In this document: positions 1-9,613 of the stretch, one piece after another | Numbering within the stretch: the first letter of the stretch is position 1 | Layout: every line of letters starts with the position of its first letter | Source of the DNA: Gonocerus acuteangulatus | Lineage: Eukaryota > Arthropoda > Insecta > Hemiptera > Coreidae | Length of the DNA stretch: 64,000 nucleotides | Direction of reading: 5' to 3' | Assembly (NCBI GenBank): GCA_946811695.1 | Contig: OX328125.1 | Span: forward strand, 37,791,707-37,855,706 | The notes under the pieces: model-generated | The model's database searches: none | What the model was told of the DNA's origin: nothing | The model's input: only the letters and a program-made list of their open reading frames with translations | Program-made: the position numbers and the translations under genes

Positions 1-175
1 GTGCAGTAACTTGAGTTTCACGAAACCAGTTTCATGAAACCGGCTTCTTCAATGCGTACCGGGCCTTAAGTTTCATAAAACTCTGGGTACACCAGCCTAG
101 GGTTTCCTATCTATGAGTTGAAAGCAACTAGGGTTTCACGAAACCAGTTTCTTCAGTGTGGTCCGGGCCTATTAG
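1..175. repeat. Imperfect direct repeat, about 118-bp period
   Basis: An 18-base segment reading TTTCACGAAACCAGTTTC occurs at 16-33 and again at 134-151. Each copy is followed by a CTTCTTCA-like stretch and a G/C-rich end with CCGGGCC. Extra TTTCATGAAAC and TTTCATAAAAC variants lie between them, so the block is a short array of TTTC-N-GAAAC palindromes. It may continue to the left of the window. I do not recognise the family. Confidence 0.6.
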
Positions 176-1891
176 ACTCACGACCCATGAATACGTTCTA
201 ACTATTCAAACAAGTCGTAAGAAACAGAATTCTGACCCGCAAGAGTTCCTCAAGAAAAGTGACTTTAGAAAATGTAACTTGCCCTAAAAAAGGCTTATAA
301 CCTATTCGGCCAAAAAGCCTGCACGACATACAGATTAACTGAGTCGAAATCCGAACCAGAACGGTTTCTTTTATAGTTAAATCCTTGAAAATTAAGCCGT
401 CTTGGCTAATATTCAGTGATACACTTATATTACCGTATTTATTGACGTCATTTTATTTGCTTATAATAATAATAATAAATATGGACAACCTCAATAGCGT
501 GAAATGTTTAATAGTTCACTAGAAAAAAAAAATGCATTAATTGTTTTTTTTTTTTTTTTGTTTTTTTTTAGCTAATAGCCAAACAGTTGATGCGCCGTAA
601 AAAAAAAAAAAAAAAAAAAAACAAAAAAAAAAAAAAAAAAAAAAAACAAAAAAAAAAAAAAAAAAATTGTTTTGTTTTTTTTTAAATTTTATTTTATTGT
701 TTATTTACAGAAATATTGCAATCTACAGTATATGTATTATAATTTGGATTGGAGGCGAATGAGGCGTGGCCTGTGATGTCACGAGGAGAGAAGATATCCA
801 TCGATATCACTCTCAATTATCATTATTACAATCACACTGACTATTGAGCACTTCACTGCCTTAGTAGATCCCGGGGCCACTTCCTATGAAGACGTCTGGG
901 TGGAGAGGAAGGATGATTGGTGCTGGATAAGGATTGGGCTATAGGATTAGGATGATTAATCAATTTACTATGGAAAGATGAGAAGCGGATAGGGATTATA
1001 TCTCATTAATTGTAGGAATGGGAAAGTTTATTTTCAAAGAGAAAATATACAATCGCAACCTGAAATATTATTTTCCTTAACTTGTTTCTTGTTATTATAA
1101 AAATCAGTTTCTACTCATAATTCATATTTTCCATTTGAAATAAGCGAAGAAATGGAAACAGCTCAGCGTAAAAATAGAATATTGAGGCAAAAAATAAATT
1201 GATATAAAATGGATGATATATGGGCGAAAAAAGGTTTTTGGAGTGAAAAGTAAAAACAAAATGGAGGAGTGGGTTCTACTTCTTAGGTATTGATGTATTC
1301 ATAATGTATTCCTGCGCTTTGCTATTCCCTTAGAATCAAAACGTTTTTGTTTCCCCTTTTTGAATTTACATTATCATTATCTAACCATTTTCTTAAGTCC
1401 TTCAAAGGCCCCTTCCGAATCTTTTAGTAAATACGCTGCTTCCAATTCCACATTAGTTATAAAGGAGGATTAAGAACTTTCAATTATTATGTACCAATTA
1501 AAAACTCACTGATATTAGAATGTTTACCAAACTTGAAGGTTTTGAGTTCAAATTTTTCCCCAGTTTTTAGTGCATTTCGTGTGTATATTTTCCTTCTTTA
1601 ATCTCTCTTTTGTTTTATTTATTTTCTTTAATTAAATTATGTAGGTATATAGTGAAATTCAAGTATTATTTAACTTATTGCGTCTTCGACAATTAGAGTT
1701 ATGTATAGAAGATAAACGTAAGTTTTTAACAAAAATGTTTCCTACTGCTACAAGTTCGGCTTTATGAAATCTTGACTACAAAATAATTAATGATATGTAT
1801 GCATACAAACTGCAAAACGTATTTTTCGGTTTTCACTTAATATATTTAACCATTTCCGAAATGGGCTAAAAAAACAACAGTTTCAGTTACA
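176..1891. other. Non-coding stretch with homopolymers
   Basis: No coding frame worth keeping. A full TGACGTCA palindrome (CRE-like) lies near 444-451 and a TGATGTCA variant near 775; both could be chance. The segment from about 750 to 960 is less AT-rich than its surroundings but has no recognisable content. Confidence 0.5.
541..666 (+). repeat. SINE-like 3' end with long A tail, next to a T tract
   Basis: A T tract (541-569) is followed by about 30 unique bases ending GATGCGCCGT, then an A-rich run with occasional C to 666. The same GATGCGCCGT plus poly(A) end occurs on the minus strand at 61168-61256, and a close GATGCCGT form occurs at 63892-64000, both joined to tRNA-like parts. I therefore read this as the 3' end of a SINE copy; its head is not recognisable here. 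Confidence 0.5.
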
Positions 1892-3004
1892 TCTACTATA
1901 TATTTGTCAAATACCACTCACTCACTCATCTATCAACGCCCAGCCCAAACCGCTCGACAGAAAAATTTGAAATTTTGCATGGACACTCCCTATATAACGT
2001 AGGCACTCGCTAAGAAAGGATTTTTTGATATTCGAATTTTTAAGCATTTTTAGGGGGGTTTCAAGTTTGAGTTGGTTAGAGAAGGCAAGCCTAGGCAGCC
2101 TGCGTTGCTAGGACAATAAAGAACAGCTGTTACCGTACATTATCTATTTCATAGTTTTATTTCTAATTGAGGTTAATTTCAACTATGATGGCAGACCTTG
2201 AATTACTAGAAATAAACTGTCCCTCATAGAGTTTTAATTGCGTTTCTTTTCTGCCTGTTCCCGTCAGATAGGCTTGCCATATTTTTGGAGAGTTAAACCG
2301 AGACACATTAATATGGGATGGGCATACCAGGGGGGGTTGGGAATAAAAACAGTACAAATTATAAGCAAAATGGTGTTTTAAGCCTAGCAAGTAACGGGAA
2401 GGGGGATCCTGAACTGTTAGTCTACCCACCCCTTAAAAATAAGAACGGAACTTTTTTTGCTACTTGATTTTCTTAAAAAAATCTCTCAGCCAAATAGTAG
2501 TGTCTGGCAGCGCTGTGCACGTAGTTCCAGCGTTTTACAGTTAGATTACTTCTTATATCTTTGACACTGTGAGCAGTAGTAAAAATGTTGATTGTAGAAA
2601 AGTAACAGATTTATAAAAGATTCTGATAAACATGAATTCATTACTTTTTACATCTTACAGCCTTTTCCGGGACATTGATATCCGGGTCAGTCTCGGTCAA
2701 ACCGTGATGTATGGTAAGCCTATCCTTAGAGTTTTCTAGGCGACGCAATAATATCCGGAACCCTTGCGCAGCCTCCTCGCCTATAACCTTGGTAATGCTC
2801 GCAAATATAATGGGTGTTTCCAAATAACTTTTTGGAAACATAAACTTTTAAATTTTAACGCACATTGAATAGCATATAGTATGACGGGAACCTTGCTATA
2901 ATAAACTGCACAAAATTTTATAGTAACGTAATTTTAATGAAACATTATTTAACGCAATACAATAACTACTTATTTGCCGTGACGAAGCACGGGTAACCAG
3001 CTAG
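1892..3004 (+). mobile_element. Non-autonomous Helitron, 1.1 kb, both ends visible
   Basis: The 5' end reads A|TCTACTATATATTTG at 1891/1892, the TC start usual for animal Helitrons. The 3' end reads CTAG|T at 3001-3005, preceded about 12 bases upstream by a hairpin with perfect CCGTG/CACGG arms (about 2977-2992). Insertion between A and T with no target duplication is exactly what is seen. No Rep/helicase frame is present, so the element would depend on a partner. Two short minus-strand frames inside it (2163-2429, 2641-2841) show no known domain. The identification rests on terminal structure only; a homologous Helitron in the same genome would confirm the ends. Confidence 0.7.
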
Positions 3005-3839
3005 TATTTTATAGATATCAAACCGTGAGAAATCGAAAGGAACAATTTTAAACGGATATTGTCAAACTAGAATTTTAGTGCCAGGTACTCCACATCTGGT
3101 TTTTGCAACAATAGTAAGATGCTAGGAAGCAAAATATTATTATTTTCTATTCTATACTTTTCAATCACACCAGGAATGAAGAAGCTTTTCAAAACACGGA
3201 AAAGCTCTAAAGTGACGCAGTTCTTGCTAGGCTAACGTTTTTTTCCATGAATCTGAATAATAAGAACATTCTCAGGGCAATTTCATTTAATACACTTGAA
3301 AGCAAAAATCACTTAGCGTATTTAATAAAATATTTAATAATTTTAATATTATTTTTTTTTTCTTGTTAACTTCGTTTCATTATTAATTTCATCCCCCCTT
3401 TTTTCTTCTAATATAGGAGGAACAATGGCCTTTGATGAATTACAATAAAGGCTGGAAGGAGGGACCGGAAGTAGTTATGAGTCGAGGAGCAATAAGAGGG
3501 GGGGGGGGCCTTCCATAACAATCGCCCTTCCGCTGCAGAAAAGTCGCACATTATAAAAACGGAAATTAAAATGAGAGCAGGGGATGAGAAGAAGAGGCGA
3601 AAGAAAGAAAAAAAAAGTTCTGTAAGTAATGTATAACCCCCCCCCCCCCTCCCGCCTCTCGAGTTGTGGATAATGAGGCGAGACAAAACGCTGCCCTTCC
3701 CGATCTCATTAGACTAATATTAACGTTTATACCAGACGACGTTTTTTTTTTTTTAATGTACGTCATATATTACATACACAATGACTTGCATCTAAAAAAC
3801 AAGAATTACGTCCCTCCGGTGTGAAATGACACTCGAATT
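3005..3839. other. Non-coding stretch
   Basis: AT-rich sequence with T, G and C homopolymers (G run near 3499-3508, C run near 3640-3653). The overlapping minus-strand frames at 3408-3766 are driven by the purine-rich run and resemble no protein. The segment 3420-3720 is higher in complexity than its flanks and could be conserved non-coding DNA; nothing here proves it. Confidence 0.4.
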
Positions 3840-4390
3840 TGTTCCGAAGAGATTCTTGATTGTAGAGATGCCCAAGATGTGTTTCGGACACAATCAAACT
3901 ATATTTGTATAATAGCTGAACTCTATGGCATCCTCATCCGTTTGAATAATATACCCGTAACTGGCCATAGTGGGATTATACTATTTACTGACTCTTTAAG
4001 CGCACAGAAAGCACTTACAGACAGATATACAACCCATCCACTACTGACAGATATTCTTAACAAGGCACAAACTCTAGACAGAGACATAACCATGTACTGG
4101 CTACCTGTCCATGAAGAATAGTGAAAAGTTCGATAAATAACATACAACAAATAACTTCCGATAAACAAATAAAACTTACAATAAAACAACATTGGAACTA
4201 CGCACACAACTAGCTGACAATAATCTCCGGACTATAAACAACCCAGTCGAGGAATGGTCATCGAGGTAACCAACTACGGACACAGCTAGCTGACAATAAT
4301 CTCCGGACTATAAACAACACAGTCGAGGAATGGTCATCGAGGTAACAAACGTGAACAAAGAATCCTTGCTAGACTAGAATCGGAAATATT
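3840..4390 (+). pseudogene. Broken non-LTR retrotransposon fragment (RNase H domain)
   Basis: The translation from about 3840 contains AELYGILIRL, LFTDSLSAQKAL, THPLLTDILNKAQ and YWLPVHEE. This is the order found in RNase H domains of I/R1/Jockey-type retrotransposons: the Glu of AEL, the Asp of TDS, and a PxH-like segment. A stop follows at 4119-4121. After about 50 degraded bases the homology resumes in another frame (LADNNLRTINN, then a segment like REQRILARL near 4350-4380), matching the region after RNase H in this family. There is no ATG at the start of the fragment. The reverse transcriptase part is missing, so this is an old, dead fragment. It is not the same lineage as the element at 33853-36359. 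Confidence 0.75.
4204..4346 (+). repeat. 76-bp tandem duplication inside the RNase H remnant
   Basis: The segment starting CTAGCTGACAATAATCTCC at about 4210 and ending TCATCGAGGTAAC at 4270 repeats at 4286-4346 with a period of 76 and very few differences. It copies part of the dead retrotransposon frame, so the duplication probably happened after insertion. Confidence 0.85.
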
Positions 4391-4394
4391 CGAA

Positions 4395-4470
4395 GGAATA
4401 TTGGAAAATTTGGCTGTGTTCTTAGCCGAAACCCGACTACTTCTTTGACTTCCTATTACCTGGACGGCTA
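4395..4470 (+). repeat. Partial arm of the dispersed foldback family
   Basis: CTTAGCCGAAACCCGACTA, then a TTGACTTCCTATTACCTGGACGGCTA-like end (broken at the edges), matches the outer end of the right arm of the foldback copies at 46715, 56310 and 62832. No ribozyme-like core remains in this copy. Confidence 0.5.
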
Positions 4471-4858
4471 AATATTTCAACTCAATATGAATTATTTAAA
4501 AGAGTAGGCGAGATTTGCTTCTTCTTTTTTTTTTTTTTTTTCTTTTTTTTTTTTTCTTTTTCTTTTTGTTAAAGCGAATTCAATTGTGTCATATTTATTA
4601 ATAAAAACTCTTTCTCACAGAAACTGCGTTTTATTAGCGTGTGATTTATAAAGCTTATAATATGAATATGTAACAATGTGTATATACACTTCCGAAGATT
4701 CTTGCACCATTTTCTTAAAATGAGATGATTCTATCGAAATTTGTTTGTAGAAAATGTAGTTACTTTCGAATGGATATGTCAGAGTTCCATTTCTCAACGG
4801 CTTTCAAAATATTTTACAAGTAGTTCAAAACTGCTCATGTGTGATGTTAAAATGTTAT

Positions 4859-5397
4859 CCCCCCAAAAAAAAACATAAATGTGAAATAGAGGCCAAGTTC
4901 CCCCCCCCCCCCCCCCAAATATTTGCCAATACAAGAGATGATACAAGAAAGAAATGTCCAAGTTCATTACTTAGAAGACCTATTAGTTACTTACTACGAA
5001 GAGTAAAGGCACTTCAACTGACCTTTAAAAACAACAATAAAAATACTTATATCCAGTTACTGAAATATCCCTTTCCTCAACCAGGTATATTCTTAAAATT
5101 CGCAATGTTTAGTTTTCTCTTTAAAATTAATTTCGGCACAAATAAAACATTGCCAAGTTTAAGAATATACCTAGTTGAGGAAAGTGATATTTTAATAACT
5201 GGATATAAGTATTTTTATTGTAGTTTTTAAAGGTCAGTTGAAGTGTCTTTACTCTTCATAGTAAGTAACTAATAGATCTTCTAAGTAATGAACTTGGACA
5301 TTTCTTTCTTTTATCATCTCTTGTATTGGCAAATATTTTTTGGGTGGGGGGAACTTGGCCTCTATTTCACATTTATGTTTTTTTTTTTGGGGGGGGG
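4859..5397. mobile_element. 539-bp foldback element with about 250-bp inverted arms
   Basis: The left arm (4859-5109) is the reverse complement of the right arm (5144-5397) along nearly its whole length. It starts with CCCCCC-A(9)-CATAAATGTG and continues through GAAATAGAGGCCAAGTTC, a C run, and on to GGTATATTCTTAA near the centre. Only about 35 bases separate the arms. Differences are a few substitutions and homopolymer length. Long terminal inverted repeats with almost no interior are typical of foldback or MITE elements; no clear target duplication is visible, so I cannot assign a superfamily. The frames crossing it (4841-5230, 5288-5542) are by-products. Confidence 0.85.
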
Positions 5398-6872
5398 CTC
5401 ATTACTCATATCTATCATCCTGCAAAATTTCAAGTCTCTGGCATCATGGGAAGTGCCTAATAATTTTAATGAGTCAGTGAGCCCTATAAATCGCGATTTT
5501 CGATCGCTTATATCTCAAAAACTATTTGATGTAGAATTATGAAAATTTTCAGTTTTGCTCCCATCTAGTAGTATAATACCTATGTAAAATTTCATAACTT
5601 TATCTTTACCTGGTTGAAAGTAATGAGAGGGTAAAAATCGACTCTACGGCCTCCTGTAATATACACACAGTATGCTTAGGCCGGAACTTGGCCTGGCGCA
5701 CTGCCGTGCGCCTAGATTATTTATTTAATTTTATTTATTTTTTTTTTTTATTTATTTTTTTTTTTTTTGTAATTCTTCCCATATTCCTCTTTTAACCAAA
5801 GTTGTATGATCAATTTAATAACAAGTAATTCAAATTATCATCAAACATGCATTCTATCATTTATGAATCTTTTTAAAAGAAAAAGAGAAATTTGAAGATT
5901 TAATTATGTTACGTAATTTGTAAAACTTCAGATAATAAGTAGTGTAATTAATTAGTTAGTTAAATAAAAATATAATAAATAAATATTACTATAATTGAGT
6001 TCCTTGGTTTCCGGCAAAATAAAATAAACCAATAATTAAAATACCACAAGACTACATGCACTAAACACGCAGTGTTTTTTCGTAATATTACGTAATAATC
6101 CTAATAACAAGCATGCATTACCCACATCATATAGCGTAAGGTAGTGTGCATCGGAAATATGTACCTGGAAAATAAAAAATGAATTAAATTAATTTTCAAT
6201 ACGTTCAACAAATGACAATGAAAAGTAATTATTTTAGGAATTCATAAATAATGAAAACAAAGAATGATATAAATTCAAATATTTTCCTCCTTCAATAATA
6301 ATTATACATGAATTTTATGTATAGCTGAACATCAAGCGACCGGAAGTTGTTGAAATCGTTGCACGCTCAATAGAACAAGTAAAAAAAGAAAGGCAGAGGC
6401 ACAAAAAAACCCAAAACGTCCCATAATCCCTTTAGAATTCATAATGCAAATAACGTTAGGCCACGGCAAATGCATTTTCATAATTAGACCTCTGCCCGTT
6501 GTATATTTTCCACCGGTGGAAGAGACACAGGTAGGTAGGAGAGAAGGAAAATTAACTAGGTACAAATAACCGTGCAAAGGGTGAGACAAAGCGTATCCAC
6601 TGGGCGAAAGGTTCATTGTTCAATCAGGAGCCCATTTGTCCTGAACAATTGGCCCTATTTAATTATTCTGTGTTGGACCCTTAAGGGAGGTCCATGCCGG
6701 ACACGTAGAGGCAGTTTTTCTTTTTCAACTTACAGCAAGCCTTTTTACAATTTCCATTCAACCATACACCATCCTACTGTCACCTACAGATGCAGCTCAA
6801 ACCCTTACTCTCTAGCATTCGTTTTATATCTTCGTTCTAAAGACAAACGCTGATATTTTTTTTTCATTTTGA
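5398..6872. other. Non-coding stretch
   Basis: The part 5398-5650 contains GCGATTTTCGATCGC and ATCTCAAAAACTATTTGA and may belong to an unrecognised dispersed element. The run 6310-6750 is higher in complexity than its flanks; its minus-strand frame of 94 codons and plus-strand frame of 93 codons match nothing I know. Confidence 0.4.
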
Positions 6873-7015
6873 GGAAATCGTTGACCGTTGGGATTGCTAT
6901 ATTCAGAGGTCGGTCGTGCATAGCTTTATAAAACTACATATTTTATAATTATAAAATGCGTAGCCCTTCATCAGGGTAAAACAAGGAGGACAGAGTTAAT
7001 ACCAAGTCACATACA
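6873..7015 (-). repeat. Second foldback lineage, single arm with hammerhead-like 5' core half
   Basis: GAGGAAATCGTTGACCGTTGG-like sequence at 6873 is the inverted match of the right-arm end at 14031-14066. The inner end reads GCCCTTCATCAGG (6962-6974), on the minus strand CCTGATGAAGGGC: the CTGATGA core half and the start of stem II. The GAAAC half is not preserved. See 13900-14066 and 28797-28910 for sister copies. Confidence 0.5.
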
Positions 7016-7727
7016 GAATAAATGAATGGAAAAACATTATAAGTACGGATGAATGGTACATATATAGATATGGTTTATCTTGGTGTATTACAGCAACAGT
7101 TAAACGTGATCCAGAATTAAAACTTAAAATAAGCTGAGATATGAAATGAATAACTGCAGAACGGTGATTGACTTATTAATTTCTGAACCTGGTGGATCGC
7201 GGTAGGTTTCAGAATAAGAGTGGAGGGTTTTTTGACCACCCATTAAGGTAAGGTTCTTCAAAGATGACAACCGTGTAGAGGGATGTAAGATAAAAGTGAG
7301 ATGATAATGGGCTGGAGGTAGGTATTAAGCGGGAAGTTTTTAAGAAATGGAAAATTTTGGAATAATTAGAGATTATTTTCTTGTTGGATAAGTCTAGATT
7401 CAGAAGGGATGTGTTGTCAGAGATATGATTCAGTGGAAAGGATGGAGTTATAATTTTTTTTCTTCTTTACATTGGATAAAACTGTAGTCAAAAAGAACAA
7501 GAAAGACCGTAATATTTTCACCATTGTCACATAACTGTTGGCTTTGGCCTTTATCGATCACCTGGCATCCATAGCTGGGACGAAGGCTGACAAAGATGTT
7601 TCTCAAAATCTCGGGTTATTTTTAACTTATTGTTATCTACAGTAGGTAATACACTAAGAAAAAATCTTGCGTTGGAGTTGCGTAATGTTAGGGTGATACC
7701 ACGAAGGGCTTAAGTCATCCAATGTCG
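7016..7727. other. Non-coding stretch
   Basis: Nothing recognisable: no long frame, tRNA-like box or inverted repeat seen. Confidence 0.4.
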
Positions 7728-7960
7728 AAGAATAGTTGATACTTGGGGGAGAAAAAAAAAAAAAACACAGATCAATTTTCGGAAGAAAACTTATTTTTCG
7801 AACGTTTCGGCATACTCTTGGGTAGCCTTCTTCAGGAATGAATGCCTAGGTGATGAAGGAAGACCATAGCTAACTTTGGCTTTGGTGGCTGGGTGACCAC
7901 CTAACTTTTCTTAGCCGAGGAAGTTATTTATTGATTCGTTATCACCTCGACGACTACCTA
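7728..7960. mobile_element. Foldback element copy with hammerhead-like core
   Basis: The left arm runs from GAAGAATAGTTGATAC through CGAACGTTTCGGCATACTC (7798-7816) to CTTCTTCAGG (7827-7836). On the minus strand this reads CTGAAGA-A-GGCTAC-loop-GTATGCC-GAAACGTTC, so stem II is six pairs with one bulged T. The right side keeps only the outer end (TTAGCCGAGG, then TTATCACCTCGACGACTA), so the second core is lost. Confidence 0.65.
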
Positions 7961-9005
7961 TTTGCACATCATCACATAAATCTCCTTAAATCAGATAACG
8001 TTAGATTGAAAATAAAAAAATGTTTGCACTATTTCTCTCGAGTATGGGGGCTATATTGACATTTACGCATGAATCTTTTTTGTAGAATATTTAGAATTCT
8101 TTTGAATAATTATTCTAAAATATAATTATTTTGCAGTCGTTGCGTTGTGTTGATAACTTAATTGTATTAACAAAATACAATATTAACAAGATATTATTTA
8201 TTGAACCTTTATACGCATCGGAATTCGCATAGTAAATAAATGATGTTTAGTTTAATGAATTTCACTTTATTTATTATTAGTGACATAGAAACAGGGATTT
8301 GAATGAAAGTACGAATTTATTAAATGTGACATAGAATTCATTTCAAATATTGACACGGCGTAAATATGTGAACGTACACAAAGGTTTACCTTCAACATTT
8401 AATTATGTATTAGTAAATACTAATTATTGACAATATTTCTTCACATATATTGATTGATTCACGACTGCAATTTTAGTCTTACTTGGAAAATTTAAAATCT
8501 CATTTTTTATTCAAAAGCACAGAACATGAAGTAATATTAATATCTGAATTACGTTATTTTAATTTATTCGTTTATATTATTACGATCACTTAAACGTGAC
8601 AAGTATTTTTAATGTATTGTAGAAGTGCAGTAATTGTTAGGAACACGTCCTACCCACTGTATTTATTTTATTACATATACGGGTTTGAAAAAAATGTAAT
8701 AAGAAGGAAGTTTAATTATACAAATTAAATATAATTACTGACAGGAATTAACCTTTTACAGGGGATATTTTAAATATCGAGCGTAGAACTTTGGCTAGCC
8801 CTGGAACGGACTTCCAGATCGAAATCTTCCAGCATGAACTGCGAAAATAATATCAGAACAATGCTATCATCAAGTGAATCGTCACCATACGGGTTCACAG
8901 CTCTAATTTTACTTGCATTTTCGTATGATTTTTCCCCTTTTTTTAAAAAATAAAAGCATAATATGTTGTAAATGGGCTTTCTTATTGGTCATGTTTGTTT
9001 TGCAG
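7961..9005. other. AT-rich sequence upstream of the putative gene at 9006
   Basis: No long frame or repeat recognised. A likely splice acceptor (TTTGTTTTGCAG) closes the stretch at about 9005, so part of it may be an intron or promoter of the gene model that follows. Confidence 0.35.
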
Positions 9006-9613
9006 AATCTAGACGTACTGACCCGTGATCAAGACAAATTGCGAATGCAAAACCGTAAATAAATTCAGCATTAAAGAACTAAAATTGCTTTTGTGTAACT
9101 ATGAGTAGAAAACAGCTAGGTACGATAAAACAATATTTGGTAAGTATTTCCGAGGTTCCTAGATAAACCAATAATGTTTCGTCCAGTAAGGACGAAAGAA
9201 TAAAAAGAAATCCTACAAGGCGATTTGTCGTTCAATCAACCGACATGAGCGATTCTACAGTTTGTGTACAGTTAATTAAATATCTCAAAAGTGGTTATGG
9301 AATCTTATTTGAAAATAAGAAAAACGCTTCAGGTGAAAATGTCGATCGGGCCATAGCAGTAACAGAAAACAGTGGTGAAGATTTAGAAATTGTTCGTTTC
9401 TTTCCATTCGAAAGTTTTCTAAGTCACATCATAAATAATCATTTTATGCAAACTGACTATGAAGAGAAAGTTCTTTTGAATAGGATTCGATTAAATTATA
9501 GTATAAAAGACTCCAAAAATACACTACACACTATAAACACTATCTTATCATCAATAAAACTTCAACGTAAGGTCGAACCTCAAAAGACCAATGCACGTGC
9601 AGAGATCACGTGA
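9006..9613 (+). CDS. Putative host gene start: two exons, unknown protein
   Basis: I do not recognise this protein. The model is: acceptor TTTGTTTTGCAG ending at 9005; exon with ATG at 9101 coding MSRKQLGTIKQYL; donor GTAAGT at 9140; acceptor GTGTACAG ending at 9271; second exon in the same phase from 9272 (LIKYLKSGYGILFENKKNAS...). The frame stays open to a TGA at 9611-9613, with a possible donor GTAAGG at 9567 that would splice on before it. The exon 2 frame is 98-114 codons, with mixed hydrophobic and acidic residues and no low-complexity runs, unlike most frames in this window. No signal peptide, membrane segment or catalytic motif is visible. The start could also be ATG 9245 in an unspliced form. 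RNA evidence would decide; chance is still possible at this length. Confidence 0.35.

Noticed and set aside
4841..5542. Plus-strand frames of 129 and 84 codons
   Set aside because: They lie across the inverted arms of the foldback element and depend on C/G homopolymer length.
9245..9613. Single-exon gene starting at ATG 9245
   Set aside because: The spliced model with ATG 9101 uses better splice signals and keeps phase; the single-exon reading is retained only as an alternative.
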